Shown in pieces: positions 38,736 to 48,900 of a stretch of 64,000 nt of DNA. The notes beneath the pieces were generated by a model. The model saw only the letters and a program-made list of their open reading frames with translations, was not told where the DNA came from and did not search any database. Made by a program: the position numbers and the translations under genes. The number at the start of each line of letters is the position of its first letter. The stretch's first letter is position 1. The stretch comes from Moesziomyces globuligerus (lineage: Eukaryota; Basidiomycota; Ustilaginomycetes; Ustilaginales; Ustilaginaceae): assembly GCA_030849465.1 (NCBI GenBank), contig JARVLF010000004.1:62001-126000 (forward strand), given 5' to 3'.

Positions 38736-41531
38736 TCAATGCGGTTGCTCCCGTGCCGTGGTGGTGTGAGCGCCAGGCTGCTGCGGGAATCCCGCGGGCA
38801 CATCGCCTTCGTGCGGACCATCGAGCGCAAACGCGGCGCTCTGCTTGAACGTCGCGGCGCTATCCGCGCTGTCCTCGAGGTTGGCCACGAGCGGCGACCA
38901 GCGCGGCGAAGGCATCATCGCCTCGGCATTGACTGGTGCGTGATCCTCGGCGCCCGTGTGCAGCGGCGACTCGAATGTCATGTTTTCGGCGTGCGCCTCC
39001 ATCTCGGCGATCTTGTCTGCGAGGTCGATCGACGGCGCCCCCACCGAGCCGCTGCCGCTCAGCGAGATGCGTCCGTCAAACGAGCTCGAGCCCGACGCGC
39101 GCTCGTAGCTCGAGCCGGGCATCACCAGCGGTCCAGGCATCGCCTGCGGCTGACGCATGCTCTGCCGCAGCCGCTCCTCGGGCGACGACGTGATGGGCGC
39201 GTAGCCGTTGCGGAATCCGATCGTCGACGGGCCTGCCCGCTCGCGCATGTCTACGCCGGCTCCACGGTCGCGTCCGTCGCCGAGCTCATCGTCACCCTCG
39301 TCGCCCTCGTACTCGTCGCCGTCCGACGAGAGCAGCTCCTCGCCCTCGTCGTCCAGCAGCACATCTTCGTAGCCCGCGTCGGCTTCATCGTCCAGCTCAT
39401 CCACCGCGCGACGCGCCACGGAGAGCAGGTAGGCCATGATGCCGACGCACAGGCCGATGCCCACGAGTCCCGCCCATTTCTTGACCTTTTCGGCCGTCTG
39501 GGATGCGGCGGCCTCCTCCTCGCTCACGCCCTCGGCGGCGCCGTTGTAGGCGGCAAAGTTCTTGATCGAGGTGCCGAGGCCCGTGTGGATGAGCAGCTTG
39601 GGGAGCGCGAGCGCGGTGCAGGTGACGTAGGTGCGCATGGTGAGCGTGGGCGAGCTGGCGAGCAGCGTGTTCATGAGGTTGTACGGATAGGGCGCCAGAC
39701 GCACGAGGAAGAGCAGCTTGGGTTGCTTTTCGATGGCGCGCACCACCTTTCTGAGGCCGCCGCTCTTGTTGAGCAGACCGACCATCCAGTCGCGGAGGAG
39801 CGAGCGGCTGAGCACAAAGACGACGATGGCGCCCGAGAGTGCGGCGATGTAGCTGATGACGAAGCCCTGCCAGAGGCCAAAGGTAAAGCCGCAGAGCATG
39901 ATGAGCGTCGAGTAGAGCGGCAGGGGCGGGAATGTGGTGAGGAAGATGAGAGAGCCGAGCATGAGCTTGCCGCGCAGACCGAGCGCCTGGAGGTAGGCGG
40001 CGAGGTGGTCGAGTCCGATAAAGACCTCGGTGTGGAAGGTGATGACGAGCGCGGTGCTCGAGAGGCTGATGCCGAGCCAGATGAGCAGGGGCACGTACGC
40101 CTGGAGCCAGGGCGGATAGTAGCTGCGCATGCCCGTCTGCGGGTCGCGGAAGGCGTCGTCGATGGCGATGCGCGTGTCGATGCAGTACTCGCGGAAGCGA
40201 CGCAGCGCCTCTGCGGGCGAGGCGAGCAGGCGGACAAAGTGGACGATGGCGGCGAGCCAGACGAGGAGGCTCTGGCGCCAGGTGCGCGTGTGCTGGACGG
40301 GGCGCGCGACCTTTCTCCTGCGTCTGGGACGAAGACGGACGGCGCCTCTGCGCGCTTGGGGGATGACGATGGGCGAGCCGATGTGGATGGAGGAGTGGGT
40401 GGACTTGAGGGCGTCGGGGAGGTGCATGTCGGTGCTGTCGTCGGCTGCGGGCTGGGTGTCGTGGTGGTGGTGGCTACCGCGGCGGCGGGTGGGCGAGGCG
40501 GGCCGGGGCCGATAGGCAGCGGGCGTGGCTCTGCGAGATTCGGAGATGCTGGAACGCCACGCGACATCGGCGGTGGTGGCGTGGGAGGATGGAGCGTGGT
40601 CGAATGCGGGCAACGAGGCGTGCTTCTCGTGGAAGTGGGCGTGGTGTCGGGGATGCGCGATGGAAGGGGTGAAGCGAGGCGCGACGGGTGGGATGGCGTT
40701 GCGACCGTGGCCCTTGCCGGCTTCGTCGTCGCTGAGGCTATCGCGGTCGTCGTCTTGGGGATGCTGCTTTGTGCGAGTGGTTGCGGGGGAGGAGCGACCT
40801 GCCATGGCGTCCATGATGGACTGTGCAGCCGAGACGGCGGCGCGACCGATGCCGGAATGGAGGAGGGAAGGGGATGCGACGCGATGTATGGCAGGGCTCT
40901 TGTTCTGACGGATGCGATGCGAGTCTTGCTCGTGGAAGGAGCCGGAGCGGGAGGAGGAGGCGGAGGGGTGGTGGGTGGTGGGGGAAGCATGGTGGGAGAG
41001 GGCGTTGTGATGGCGTGCGCTGGTCGGGGTTGCGGAGGTGATGTGCGGGCTGGTGGGACGCTTCTCTGCATCCTCCATGAGGCTCTCTCGCCTGGAGAGC
41101 GGACGTGCGGTGGTGTCGATGGCGGGGATGCCGCGGCGAAGGTTTGCGGAGCGTGCGTCTGTGTTTGCGCTCTCGGCGGCTATCCTGGGAGGTACGGACT
41201 GGGAGCGGTTCTCTGCGAGCCAGTAGGAGGGCGCGGCAGCTGAGGAGGAGGCATGCGAAGGCTGTGCTTGGAAGAGGCCGTCGGGCGGGAGCTCGTAGTT
41301 GGGTGTAGCGCCAAAGGCGTTGGCGAAGTCCGAGTTGGCGGAGAAGGAGGGGGTGTGGAAGTGTGCGTGCTGGTTGGTCCTTTGTGCGAGAGTGGAGCGG
41401 CTGCTGAGCTGGTTGGCCGCCGAGTTGGAAGCGGAAGGCTTTGTGGCGGGGGAAGGAGAGCGGGTGAGGGGAGCGCGGGAGGGCATGGCGCCGAGATGGC
41501 CCGGGTGATTGCGTCGGTCGACGCCGGTCAT
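38736..41531 (-). CDS. Tvp38/TMEM64-family membrane protein
   Basis: 931 residues from the ATG at 41531 (MTGVDRRN); no earlier ATG is in frame, and a second one lies 15 codons later. The first 400 residues are low complexity, rich in Ser, His, Pro and Arg, and probably disordered. About residues 430-680 form the SNARE-associated Golgi protein (VTT/DedA-like) domain with several membrane segments; the family core FTFGLWQGFVISYIAALSG and FLVRLAPYPYNLMNT are clear. A further membrane helix (GIGLCVGIMAYLLSV) follows, then an acidic tail (DELDDEADAGYEDVLLDDEG). Yeast Tvp38 is a late Golgi vesicle protein, and related VTT proteins scramble lipids. The long N-terminal extension is larger than in yeast. 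Confidence 0.78.
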   Translation of the reverse strand: MTGVDRRNHPGHLGAMPSRAPLTRSPSPATKPSASNSAANQLSSRSTLAQRTNQHAHFHTPSFSANSDFANAFGATPNYELPPDGLFQAQPSHASSSAAAPSYWLAENRSQSVPPRIAAESANTDARSANLRRGIPAIDTTARPLSRRESLMEDAEKRPTSPHITSATPTSARHHNALSHHASPTTHHPSASSSRSGSFHEQDSHRIRQNKSPAIHRVASPSLLHSGIGRAAVSAAQSIMDAMAGRSSPATTRTKQHPQDDDRDSLSDDEAGKGHGRNAIPPVAPRFTPSIAHPRHHAHFHEKHASLPAFDHAPSSHATTADVAWRSSISESRRATPAAYRPRPASPTRRRGSHHHHDTQPAADDSTDMHLPDALKSTHSSIHIGSPIVIPQARRGAVRLRPRRRRKVARPVQHTRTWRQSLLVWLAAIVHFVRLLASPAEALRRFREYCIDTRIAIDDAFRDPQTGMRSYYPPWLQAYVPLLIWLGISLSSTALVITFHTEVFIGLDHLAAYLQALGLRGKLMLGSLIFLTTFPPLPLYSTLIMLCGFTFGLWQGFVISYIAALSGAIVVFVLSRSLLRDWMVGLLNKSGGLRKVVRAIEKQPKLLFLVRLAPYPYNLMNTLLASSPTLTMRTYVTCTALALPKLLIHTGLGTSIKNFAAYNGAAEGVSEEEAAASQTAEKVKKWAGLVGIGLCVGIMAYLLSVARRAVDELDDEADAGYEDVLLDDEGEELLSSDGDEYEGDEGDDELGDGRDRGAGVDMRERAGPSTIGFRNGYAPITSSPEERLRQSMRQPQAMPGPLVMPGSSYERASGSSSFDGRISLSGSGSVGAPSIDLADKIAEMEAHAENMTFESPLHTGAEDHAPVNAEAMMPSPRWSPLVANLEDSADSAATFKQSAAFALDGPHEGDVPAGFPQQPGAHTTTAREQPH

Positions 41532-42214
41532 GACGACGGTGTTGAGCGCCGTGTAGAACGAGCGATGTGGAGAGAGTTGAGAGCAGACGAGTGAGCTTGC
41601 TCGATGGAAGTGCAAGGGGTGGTGCTTGGACTAGAGCGCTGCACGCATGGGAAGCTTGAGGGTGAAGCAGAGAGCGGGCCGTGGCCGTGAATGTGAATGG
41701 CGATGGGTGGGAGCGCTCGGAGCGGGCGCTGCTGCGGCCCAGCAGATGAAACGAGCGGCGTGGCTGCTTTTCTAGGATGGTGTGCGTGCGAGAGAGGCGC
41801 ACCGGCGCCCGAGTTTGCTGCGCAAGGAGCTTTGCGCAAAGGCTGCCCAGGATTGTCTCGTAGTGGAGCGGTCGAGGCAACGAGATGATGTGCAGACGGA
41901 AGCAGCGCGAGCGATCAAAGGCGGCGCTAGCCCGAGTGGCTTGGCAAGAGCACAGTAATGGCGCAGATCGGCGGTGCCGGTTGGGTTGAGGATGAAGGTG
42001 AGCGTCGCCGTCGACTTGGCAAGAGAGCGAGTGCCGTCAAGACGATTCCAGCGTGTCGGGATGGCCGTAACGCCCAATCCAACTCAGGCGGGGAGCAGGC
42101 AGCAGGTAGCGGCGCAGCGGGCAGCAGCGCAGTGAAAGCGGACGAGTGTTGGTCCAAGCTGCTCGGCGCCAATCGAGAAGGATCAAATTCGTTGGCTCGA
42201 CGCCTCGTGCGCCA

Positions 42215-42258
<44 letters not shown>

Positions 42259-43313
42259 GCCAACTGCCGGCAACTCCTAAATTTGGCAAAGAAAAAAAAA
42301 GAGGGGCGCTCCAATCACAGAATCACACTCTTTCCGACTTGGCAAGTGTGCAGCAGCACAAGGAGGCGGACTGCAACCCTATCGCATGCATGCACGCCTC
42401 GGAGGGGAGGCGAGCCGCTCACCTTTTGGCTTCGCTTCGCACGGCCGCTGCGGAGCAGCCGACGGATTGCGAGTGCTTCGGTGGGCCCGAATGCTCTTGC
42501 TCTTGCACAGACAGGTCTTGCCGCCCGTCTTGCTTCGTCGGCCATTCCGCTCAGAATCCTGCGCCACCCGCTCAACTCTGCTTCCCTGCTCGTCGAGAGC
42601 CCGTTCGTAGCGGTGCTCTTTTCTTCGGCGCCAAGTCGGATCCTCTCATTTGCGCTCAATCCTGAGCTTGGGCTGGCCGCGTCCAGTTGACCGGCGCACC
42701 TCGCTCCGGTTCGGGGCAAAATCTCGATGGATTTCATATCAAATCCAATCCACAACCCCCTCTCTCGGCAGCAAAGGTGCATGATTGGACACCCAACCTC
42801 GATTACCCCTCTAGCCTTGCCTCCAATCAGCTCTCCGACCCCGCCCAAGCTTTTAGCGCTGTCTCATCCCATCTCGTCTGAGACCACACGGGACCAAGAG
42901 TCGATGACCACGTGTCCAAGTGCCGACCAATCCTCGCAGTGTCGCCACCTTGTGCCTTGTCCCCCCTGCCGGTTTGCAGGTGTGGCTGTGCCTCTCGGCT
43001 TACAACACCCTCACCACGGGCGTCGATTTTTCGAGATGCTTTTTCCTCGGCAACGCTTTTTCGGCCGCTCAGGCTTCTAGACTGCTTCCGCGCTTCTTCC
43101 TCCTCCCACGTGGCCAACCTCCCATCCCGCCCTTGGACCCTGCTTGAGCCATGTGCCGTAGCCATCAACTCCGACTCGCTTCCTGCCCTCGCCTTTGCAC
43201 GCGCCCGCGCACCGACACAATCACAGCCCGCACAGCCCGCACAGCTCCAACGTAATGCTACCGGACACCTTTTGGTTCAAGGCCGTCTCATGTCCCATTG
43301 CTGCGGTCGTCTG
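41532..43313. other. Intergenic region with CAG repeat
   Basis: 1.8 kb from the promoter of the Tvp38-like gene to the stop of the serine hydrolase gene. It contains a 13-unit CAG run and an A-rich stretch near 42290. The open frame that crosses the CAG run has no recognisable domain. I see no supported gene. Confidence 0.5.
42217..42255. repeat. CAG trinucleotide, 13 copies
   Basis: Thirteen perfect CAG units. No coding frame with a recognisable domain crosses it, so it is treated as an intergenic microsatellite. Confidence 0.9.
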
Positions 43314-44351
43314 CTACGAGTCCAGCGTCACAAGGGCTCGGCGTATGGCATCGACGACCACCTTGACGTCCGACGTGCGCCGAGGAGGACAGTGGCCGAT
43401 ATCCAGCTCCACCACCTGCTTGCCTGCATCGTGATACAGCTGGGCCAGCTGCTTCGATTCCGCCAGCCCAGCATCCAATCGACCGTGGACGTGCACGCTC
43501 TTCATCCCAATCGGTTCCGCGCTTCTCGTCTCCACGCGCTCCATGCTGCCTCGGCGCTCAAACGGCCTGCCCCCGCAAATCAGCACGGCCAGGCGCACCG
43601 GCAGCTTCGCTTTCGCCCCCAGCTGAGCAGTCAGCTCCATGAGTAGGCCCGTCGTCACCGCGCATCCCTGCGAAAAGCAGATCACCCCGTCATATCGGCT
43701 CAGAGGCTCGTCTCGAGGCGTCATCGGTCCTGCCGTGCTCGGGTCCGAGTCCGTACTATCGCTGCTCGTCATCAGCGGCTGAAGAGCCCCTTCGCCTCTG
43801 TATCGCCCTTGAGTGCCCCAGGGTCGCGAGCTGATGCAACAGCCGATATCCGTCTGCTGCTGGAACAGCATCGATTCCCAGGCTAGCTCCGAAGCCATAT
43901 CCGCTTCCGGCATCGCTAGGTACGCCGATGCTGGGCTCTGAGCCAGCAGACCCACGCCCGCCTCGGTCTTGGCTGCGTTCATGGCCCCTGTGCCTTCCTG
44001 CTTGAGGCGCAAAGTGTCGCCCGTGGCAAGCCTTGCTGCCACTCTGCTGTGCGCAGCCTGCAGCGCCGCGCAGGTGGGCTGCTCGTACCACGAAAAGTAT
44101 GGCTGGTTCGGAAAGATGCTCTCGATACCTTCGAGTTCATGGGGCGAGCTATCAGCGGATGATGCCCTGACAGCGTCGATCGCCTCGACCTACTCACCTT
44201 GGTAGGGGGCGCAAGGCTCGCCGCCATCCAAGTACTCCACCTCGACCAGTTCGCCCAGAGCGTCGACGATCGGCTTGATCTGCGTCTTCATGATCCGTGC
44301 CGAAGTCCCCTTGCCGTGCAAAGCCAAAAGGCGAAACGTGCGCACCGACAT
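43314..44351 (-). CDS. FSH-type serine hydrolase
   Basis: Two exons: 44198-44351 and 43314-44128, with a 69-base intron at 44129-44197 (GTGAGT to GAAG, phase 1), giving 322 residues. The N-terminus reads RLLALHGKGTSARI, the oxyanion-side LHG motif of the FSH1 family. Splicing gives PYQG-IESIFPNQPYFSWYE, the usual second conserved block. The nucleophile Ser lies in YDGVICFSQGCAV and the catalytic His in LDIGHCPP near the C-terminus. Between them lies an insertion rich in Ser, Asp and Pro. FSH proteins are alpha/beta hydrolases; some act as thioesterases or hydrolases in fungal polyketide clusters. It is divergent from the PKS gene 1.6 kb away, so a link is possible but unproven. Confidence 0.78.
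44129..44197 (-). other. Intron of the FSH-type hydrolase gene
   Basis: 69 bases on the minus strand with the perfect donor CAAG|GTGAGT and an acceptor ending CGAAG. Only this acceptor restores the frame leading into the conserved IFPNQPYFSWYE block; the nearer GATAG gives the wrong frame. Confidence 0.7.
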
Positions 44352-45946
44352 GCCTCCGCTTCCGAGTCCTGATAATGTCGTCGAGCTAGCTGAGAGCCAA
44401 GCCGGGCGCCTGATACGAGACTTGCAGTGGGCCTTGCCGGGGCAAAGTCGTCTTCTTAAGTAGCTCGAGTCTCTCGAGATGGAGAGTGACCTACAAGACC
44501 CAGGTACTACACCGGATACCTTCTGCCGGCCCGGAAGCTTGCATTTTTCGTCGGCTCGTGATATCCGTGCACAGGGATATCTTTGCGTTCCATAGTTGCG
44601 GCCATAGACTGTCTGCTCTACGCTCGCTTGGCTCGCACCGTCACACCGTCACGTCTTATTTGGCTAGCCCGGTATGGCTTGCAGGACATGACGCCCATCA
44701 AACGCCGTACCGGCTACCAGTGTGGTGCACTGTAAGCACAACTGACACGCCTGCTCGGCCCGAGATGAAGCGCTCTCTACACTCACAAACCACGGCAACG
44801 CCCACAAACGCCCACGAAGACGCAACATTAAACAAAATGCAGTTCCGCAGATGGATAGGCTTTATTCGTGCTCCTTCTTGCCTCCCTTCATCCGGGACGT
44901 GCTCATACTTGTGTCCCTTGTGCTAGCGCTGCGAGGATGATCTTCAAAACAGCATAGCTCCTCTTATAGGCCTGATCTGCCAACGAGGATGATGCATGTC
45001 GACACACATGCTCGCTCAAGCCTTCCCCTTCCGCAGGAGAATATCACGTGTCGGCGCCCGCACGGGGAATTTGCTCCTCCGAGACCTCGGAGCTTGTGTT
45101 TGTCATGCTGCTGAAAGCACCGACAGAGCTTGCGGAAGCTCGGTAGTTCTTTTGCCGTATCGCTGCAGATACTGTAGGTTGCCATCATTACAATTACGCC
45201 GCACTCGAGGGCGTGTGAACGTTTTTCGGCGTGGAGCTTTCGACGGCCGGACGATGCTCACTTCCTTCAGGCTGTTCCGAGCGCTGCAAGACATCACTGC
45301 GACTCGACACCAGCCGAGATCGTTTCCACACACTTGCAACGCATGCCGCGCAGAGATGCATCAGACTGCCTACTTGCCTATTCACCATCGAGGCCGCACA
45401 CATTCGGCTGACCCGACGAGCGCTTCCGTCGGTATCAATCCTCTCAGCTGCGCCACGATTGCAACCTTTATCACCCTCATCAACCCTCAGGATAAGACTA
45501 TGTGATAGGAGGGGAAGCATCGCGGAGCTTACCCAAACGTCCGACAAGGGATACGACAAGGGCATCGTCTTCGGCCGTTCCGACAGCTCACCGCGGAGAG
45601 CGTGCGTATTGGACCTGCGAGGATCGCATCAGGAACGAGGCCCAGACGGACACTCCTCATGCTCTCCTCGTTGCTTTTGGCTTCCAATGGCGAAGAAAGG
45701 CGACCGTCCTTCGTCAAGGTGGTGCATCCCTTCACGCAACCTCCTTGACACGATTTTCAGCGCGGAAGTGCCGCAGAGCGGTCGACAAGTCCCGTTATCT
45801 TCAGACTCCGAGTCGACCCAGCAGCAAAATGTGCCTGCACTGCACTATATAAGGGAGCAAGCTGATACGCTTAGGCAGACATCGCCAAGCAACTCGCCCT
45901 CTCTATTTCGTATATCCTTCCAGATCTCCTCACGCAAATCCTCAAG
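44352..45946. other. Divergent promoter region, hydrolase / PKS
   Basis: 1.6 kb between the FSH-type hydrolase (-) and the first PKS (+). It is less GC-rich than most of the window. Apart from the PKS TATA box I see no clear element and no gene. As the shared upstream region of two possible cluster genes it is the place to look for a common activator site. Confidence 0.5.
45846..45853 (+). promoter_or_regulatory. TATA box of the first PKS gene
   Basis: CACTATATAAGGG, a close consensus match about 95 bases upstream of the start codon at 45947. Confidence 0.6.
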
Positions 45947-48900
45947 ATGACCATCGGCAACGCTCAGAAACCCAGCACCGAGCACAACCACAAGGTGGTT
46001 CTTCTCTATGCTTCCCACCGCCACATCTTGCGCCCTACCACCTTCCGCCTCCTCCATCAAAAGTCTCTGCACGACTCTACTCTCCATGCATTCCTGCAAT
46101 CAGGATACCAGTCTCTGCGGCACGAGGCCCGGCACGAGGCCGGCTGCGCTGCTCAGGGCTGCTCTTCCCCGCCCGTTCTGCCCGATGCCTTTGAGGGTCT
46201 AAGCGAGGCTACTGCAAATACCGTCCTCAGCTTCTACGTAATCTCTCTCACGACTCTGGCGCAGATCGGAGTGGTGCTCGCCACCAGGCAAGACTTCAAG
46301 GATGCCTTGTCGCACGACTTTCCCGCCATCTGGGACCCAGAGTCTTTCCTGACGGCTCAGGTACTCCAGGCTTCCGACGTTTCCTCGAGCCTCGACCTCA
46401 TCGTTCGTTCCCTCGAGGCTATCAGGCTCGCGACTTGCTTGGACGTGCTCCTGTCGCCAGGCAACTTCGAAGAAAAACACGGCCGGTTGCAAAGGCTCAC
46501 CATCCGCGGAAGCAAGGATGGGACCGCATCAGTCCTAGACAGGTGCAGCAACGAAGGTGATCTCGTCCAGGAGACGCTGTGTGGCTTTGCTCTTGGTGCT
46601 CTCTCTGCACCAGAAAGCGAATGGGAGCAGCGAGTGCATGTCCCCGACATGCCAAACGATGTGCTCATCACTGAAAGATCCCGACTCCCACTCGTGGACA
46701 AAGCTCAGTGGGTCCAATTCGAAGAAAAGCTTCAGGCCACCATGCGCCGACGCGGCATTGCGGTCGGGCTCGAAGCGGACACGACGACCATCAGCGGAGA
46801 AGCCAGCACCTTTTCGGTCGATCTCAAGGAGCTCTTCCTTCAATCGGACAATGGTCGCTCCACGGAGAACTTTCATAGCGCAATTGAGCAGCTTAAGCAA
46901 CTCAGCGATCTCTCTCGCATTTACGGTCCAGCCATCAACCTTCTGCTCCTGGGTGGCAGCGCCACCGATGCCTGCCTGTCGGCGGTGACCCGTCACCTGG
47001 AGTCACACGCTATGCCTCATGAGCAGGTCAAGCTCCTCAATCTGCTTTCACCGAAGGATGCCCAGCGCTTTGGTGACGAGCCCGTCAAGCTTTCCAAGGT
47101 CAGAGGCAATCCTTGCGAGCAAGTGGCCATCGTCGGCATGTCCTGCCGTGTACCCGGCGCTTCGGATGCGGATGAGCTCTGGAAGCTCCTCAAGGCAGGT
47201 AAAGACACGTGCGAGGAGGTATGCAGACCATTCTCGATCGTTGTCCGTCCAAATCGAAAGTGTACTGATGCTCGGCGACAATGCCACTCCATTTTAGATT
47301 CCGGAAAGACTCTACCGCTACCAAGCCTATCATTCGGCATCGTACCGGGACCGCAACGTCATGCGTGTTCGGACGGGCAACTTTCTCTCCTGCCCAAGTC
47401 TCTTCGATCCAAGCTTGATCGGGGGCTTGGCTTCTGCAGACGACTGCGCGAAAATGGATCCGCAGCAGCGGGTAGCCATCCTGACCGCTCACGAGGCTCT
47501 TCAAAAAGCAGGCTACGGCTTCTCTGCCCGACATCCGCCGAAGCAGCCGAGACAGTGGAGCACGCACCTCGCCTACTGCAGCGACGACTATCGGGAGCAT
47601 CTCAGTCACGACATCGACGGCACCTTTGTCGCAAATACACATCGCGCCCACCTCGTTGCCAGAGTAAACGAGACGTTCGGCTTCCGAGGCGACGCTTGCA
47701 CCTACGACACTGCTTGCAGCTCTGCCTTGGTTGCTGTTGAGGCCGCGTGCAGCAGCCTGCTCGCACGTGAGTGCTCGGCTGTTCTCACGGGTGGCATCAA
47801 TATCATCACCCAGCCGCAGATCACCATTGGCCTCGATCGAGGTTTCTTTCTCTCCCCGGCTTCCCAGTGCATGACGCTAGACGATGCCGGTGCCGGCTAC
47901 TCTAGGGCAGATGCGGTCTCCATCATGCTGCTCAAGCGCCTCCCCGACGCTGTTCGCGACGGCGATCCCATCTTGGCAGTGATCTCCTCTGCGGCCACCA
48001 ATCACTCGGGCGAATCTTTCTCCATCACCCATCCTCACGGCGAGACTCAGCGCAGGCTGTACCAAGCTGGCATGCTCGCAAGCGGAACCTTGCCGCGCGA
48101 CTTTTCCTACATCGAGATGCACGGAACAGGCACGCAGAGCGGTGATTTTGAAGAGGTCACCGGCATCGTCGACGCATTCGGAGGGGACAGGAGGCTCGGC
48201 GAACCTCCGCTCGTCCTTGGATCGGTGAAAGCCAATGTCGGCCATTCGGAAGCGACATCTGGGGCCACAAGCATGATCAAAACGATACAGATCTACAATC
48301 ATGGTGTGGTCCCTCGGCACATCGGCATCCGAACGAAGCTCAACACCAAGCTCCCGCCTCTCGACGGGCTGCACGTTCCATTGCAAGAAACGGGCCTCGA
48401 CAACCTGGCCACATCCTTCACGCTCGTCGACAACTTCTCGGCGGCGGGCGGAAACTCGTCGATCGTCATGGATCCAGGAAGCGCCTACCGAGAGCGGCTC
48501 CAGCGCTTGACCGAGGCTTCTAAGCAGATGGTGGAGGACAATGGTTCTGGTGCCAAACAGCATCTGCTGGTCGTCACAGCTGCCACGCCCTTTTCTCTTG
48601 ATGCTAAGCGGCGACAGTTGATCGCATTCCTAGAACAGAATCTCGAGATCAGCCTGACCGAGTTCTGCAGCGCTGTCTCGCTCAGCGACCCGATGTACAG
48701 CTTTCGACTGATCAGCACTCCTTCGACACTCGCCGAGGCAAAGGCGTGCCTCAGCAGCCAGGAATCCGTCTGCACGAACCCTCGACGCACGGAAGTCGTG
48801 AACGTCGGGATCGCTTTCAGCGGCCAAGGTGCTCAGTACCTCGACATGGCAAAAGAGCTCTATCAGGACAGCATCGCCTTCCGTCGCCACGTCGATGGCT

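Noticed and set aside
41958..42665. Open frame across the CAG run
   Set aside because: It has no recognisable domain, its length depends on the microsatellite, and its composition resembles the chance frames elsewhere.
47219..47740. Read-through of PKS exon 1 into the intron
   Set aside because: The translation loses all KS similarity after CEE, while the spliced frame keeps it.
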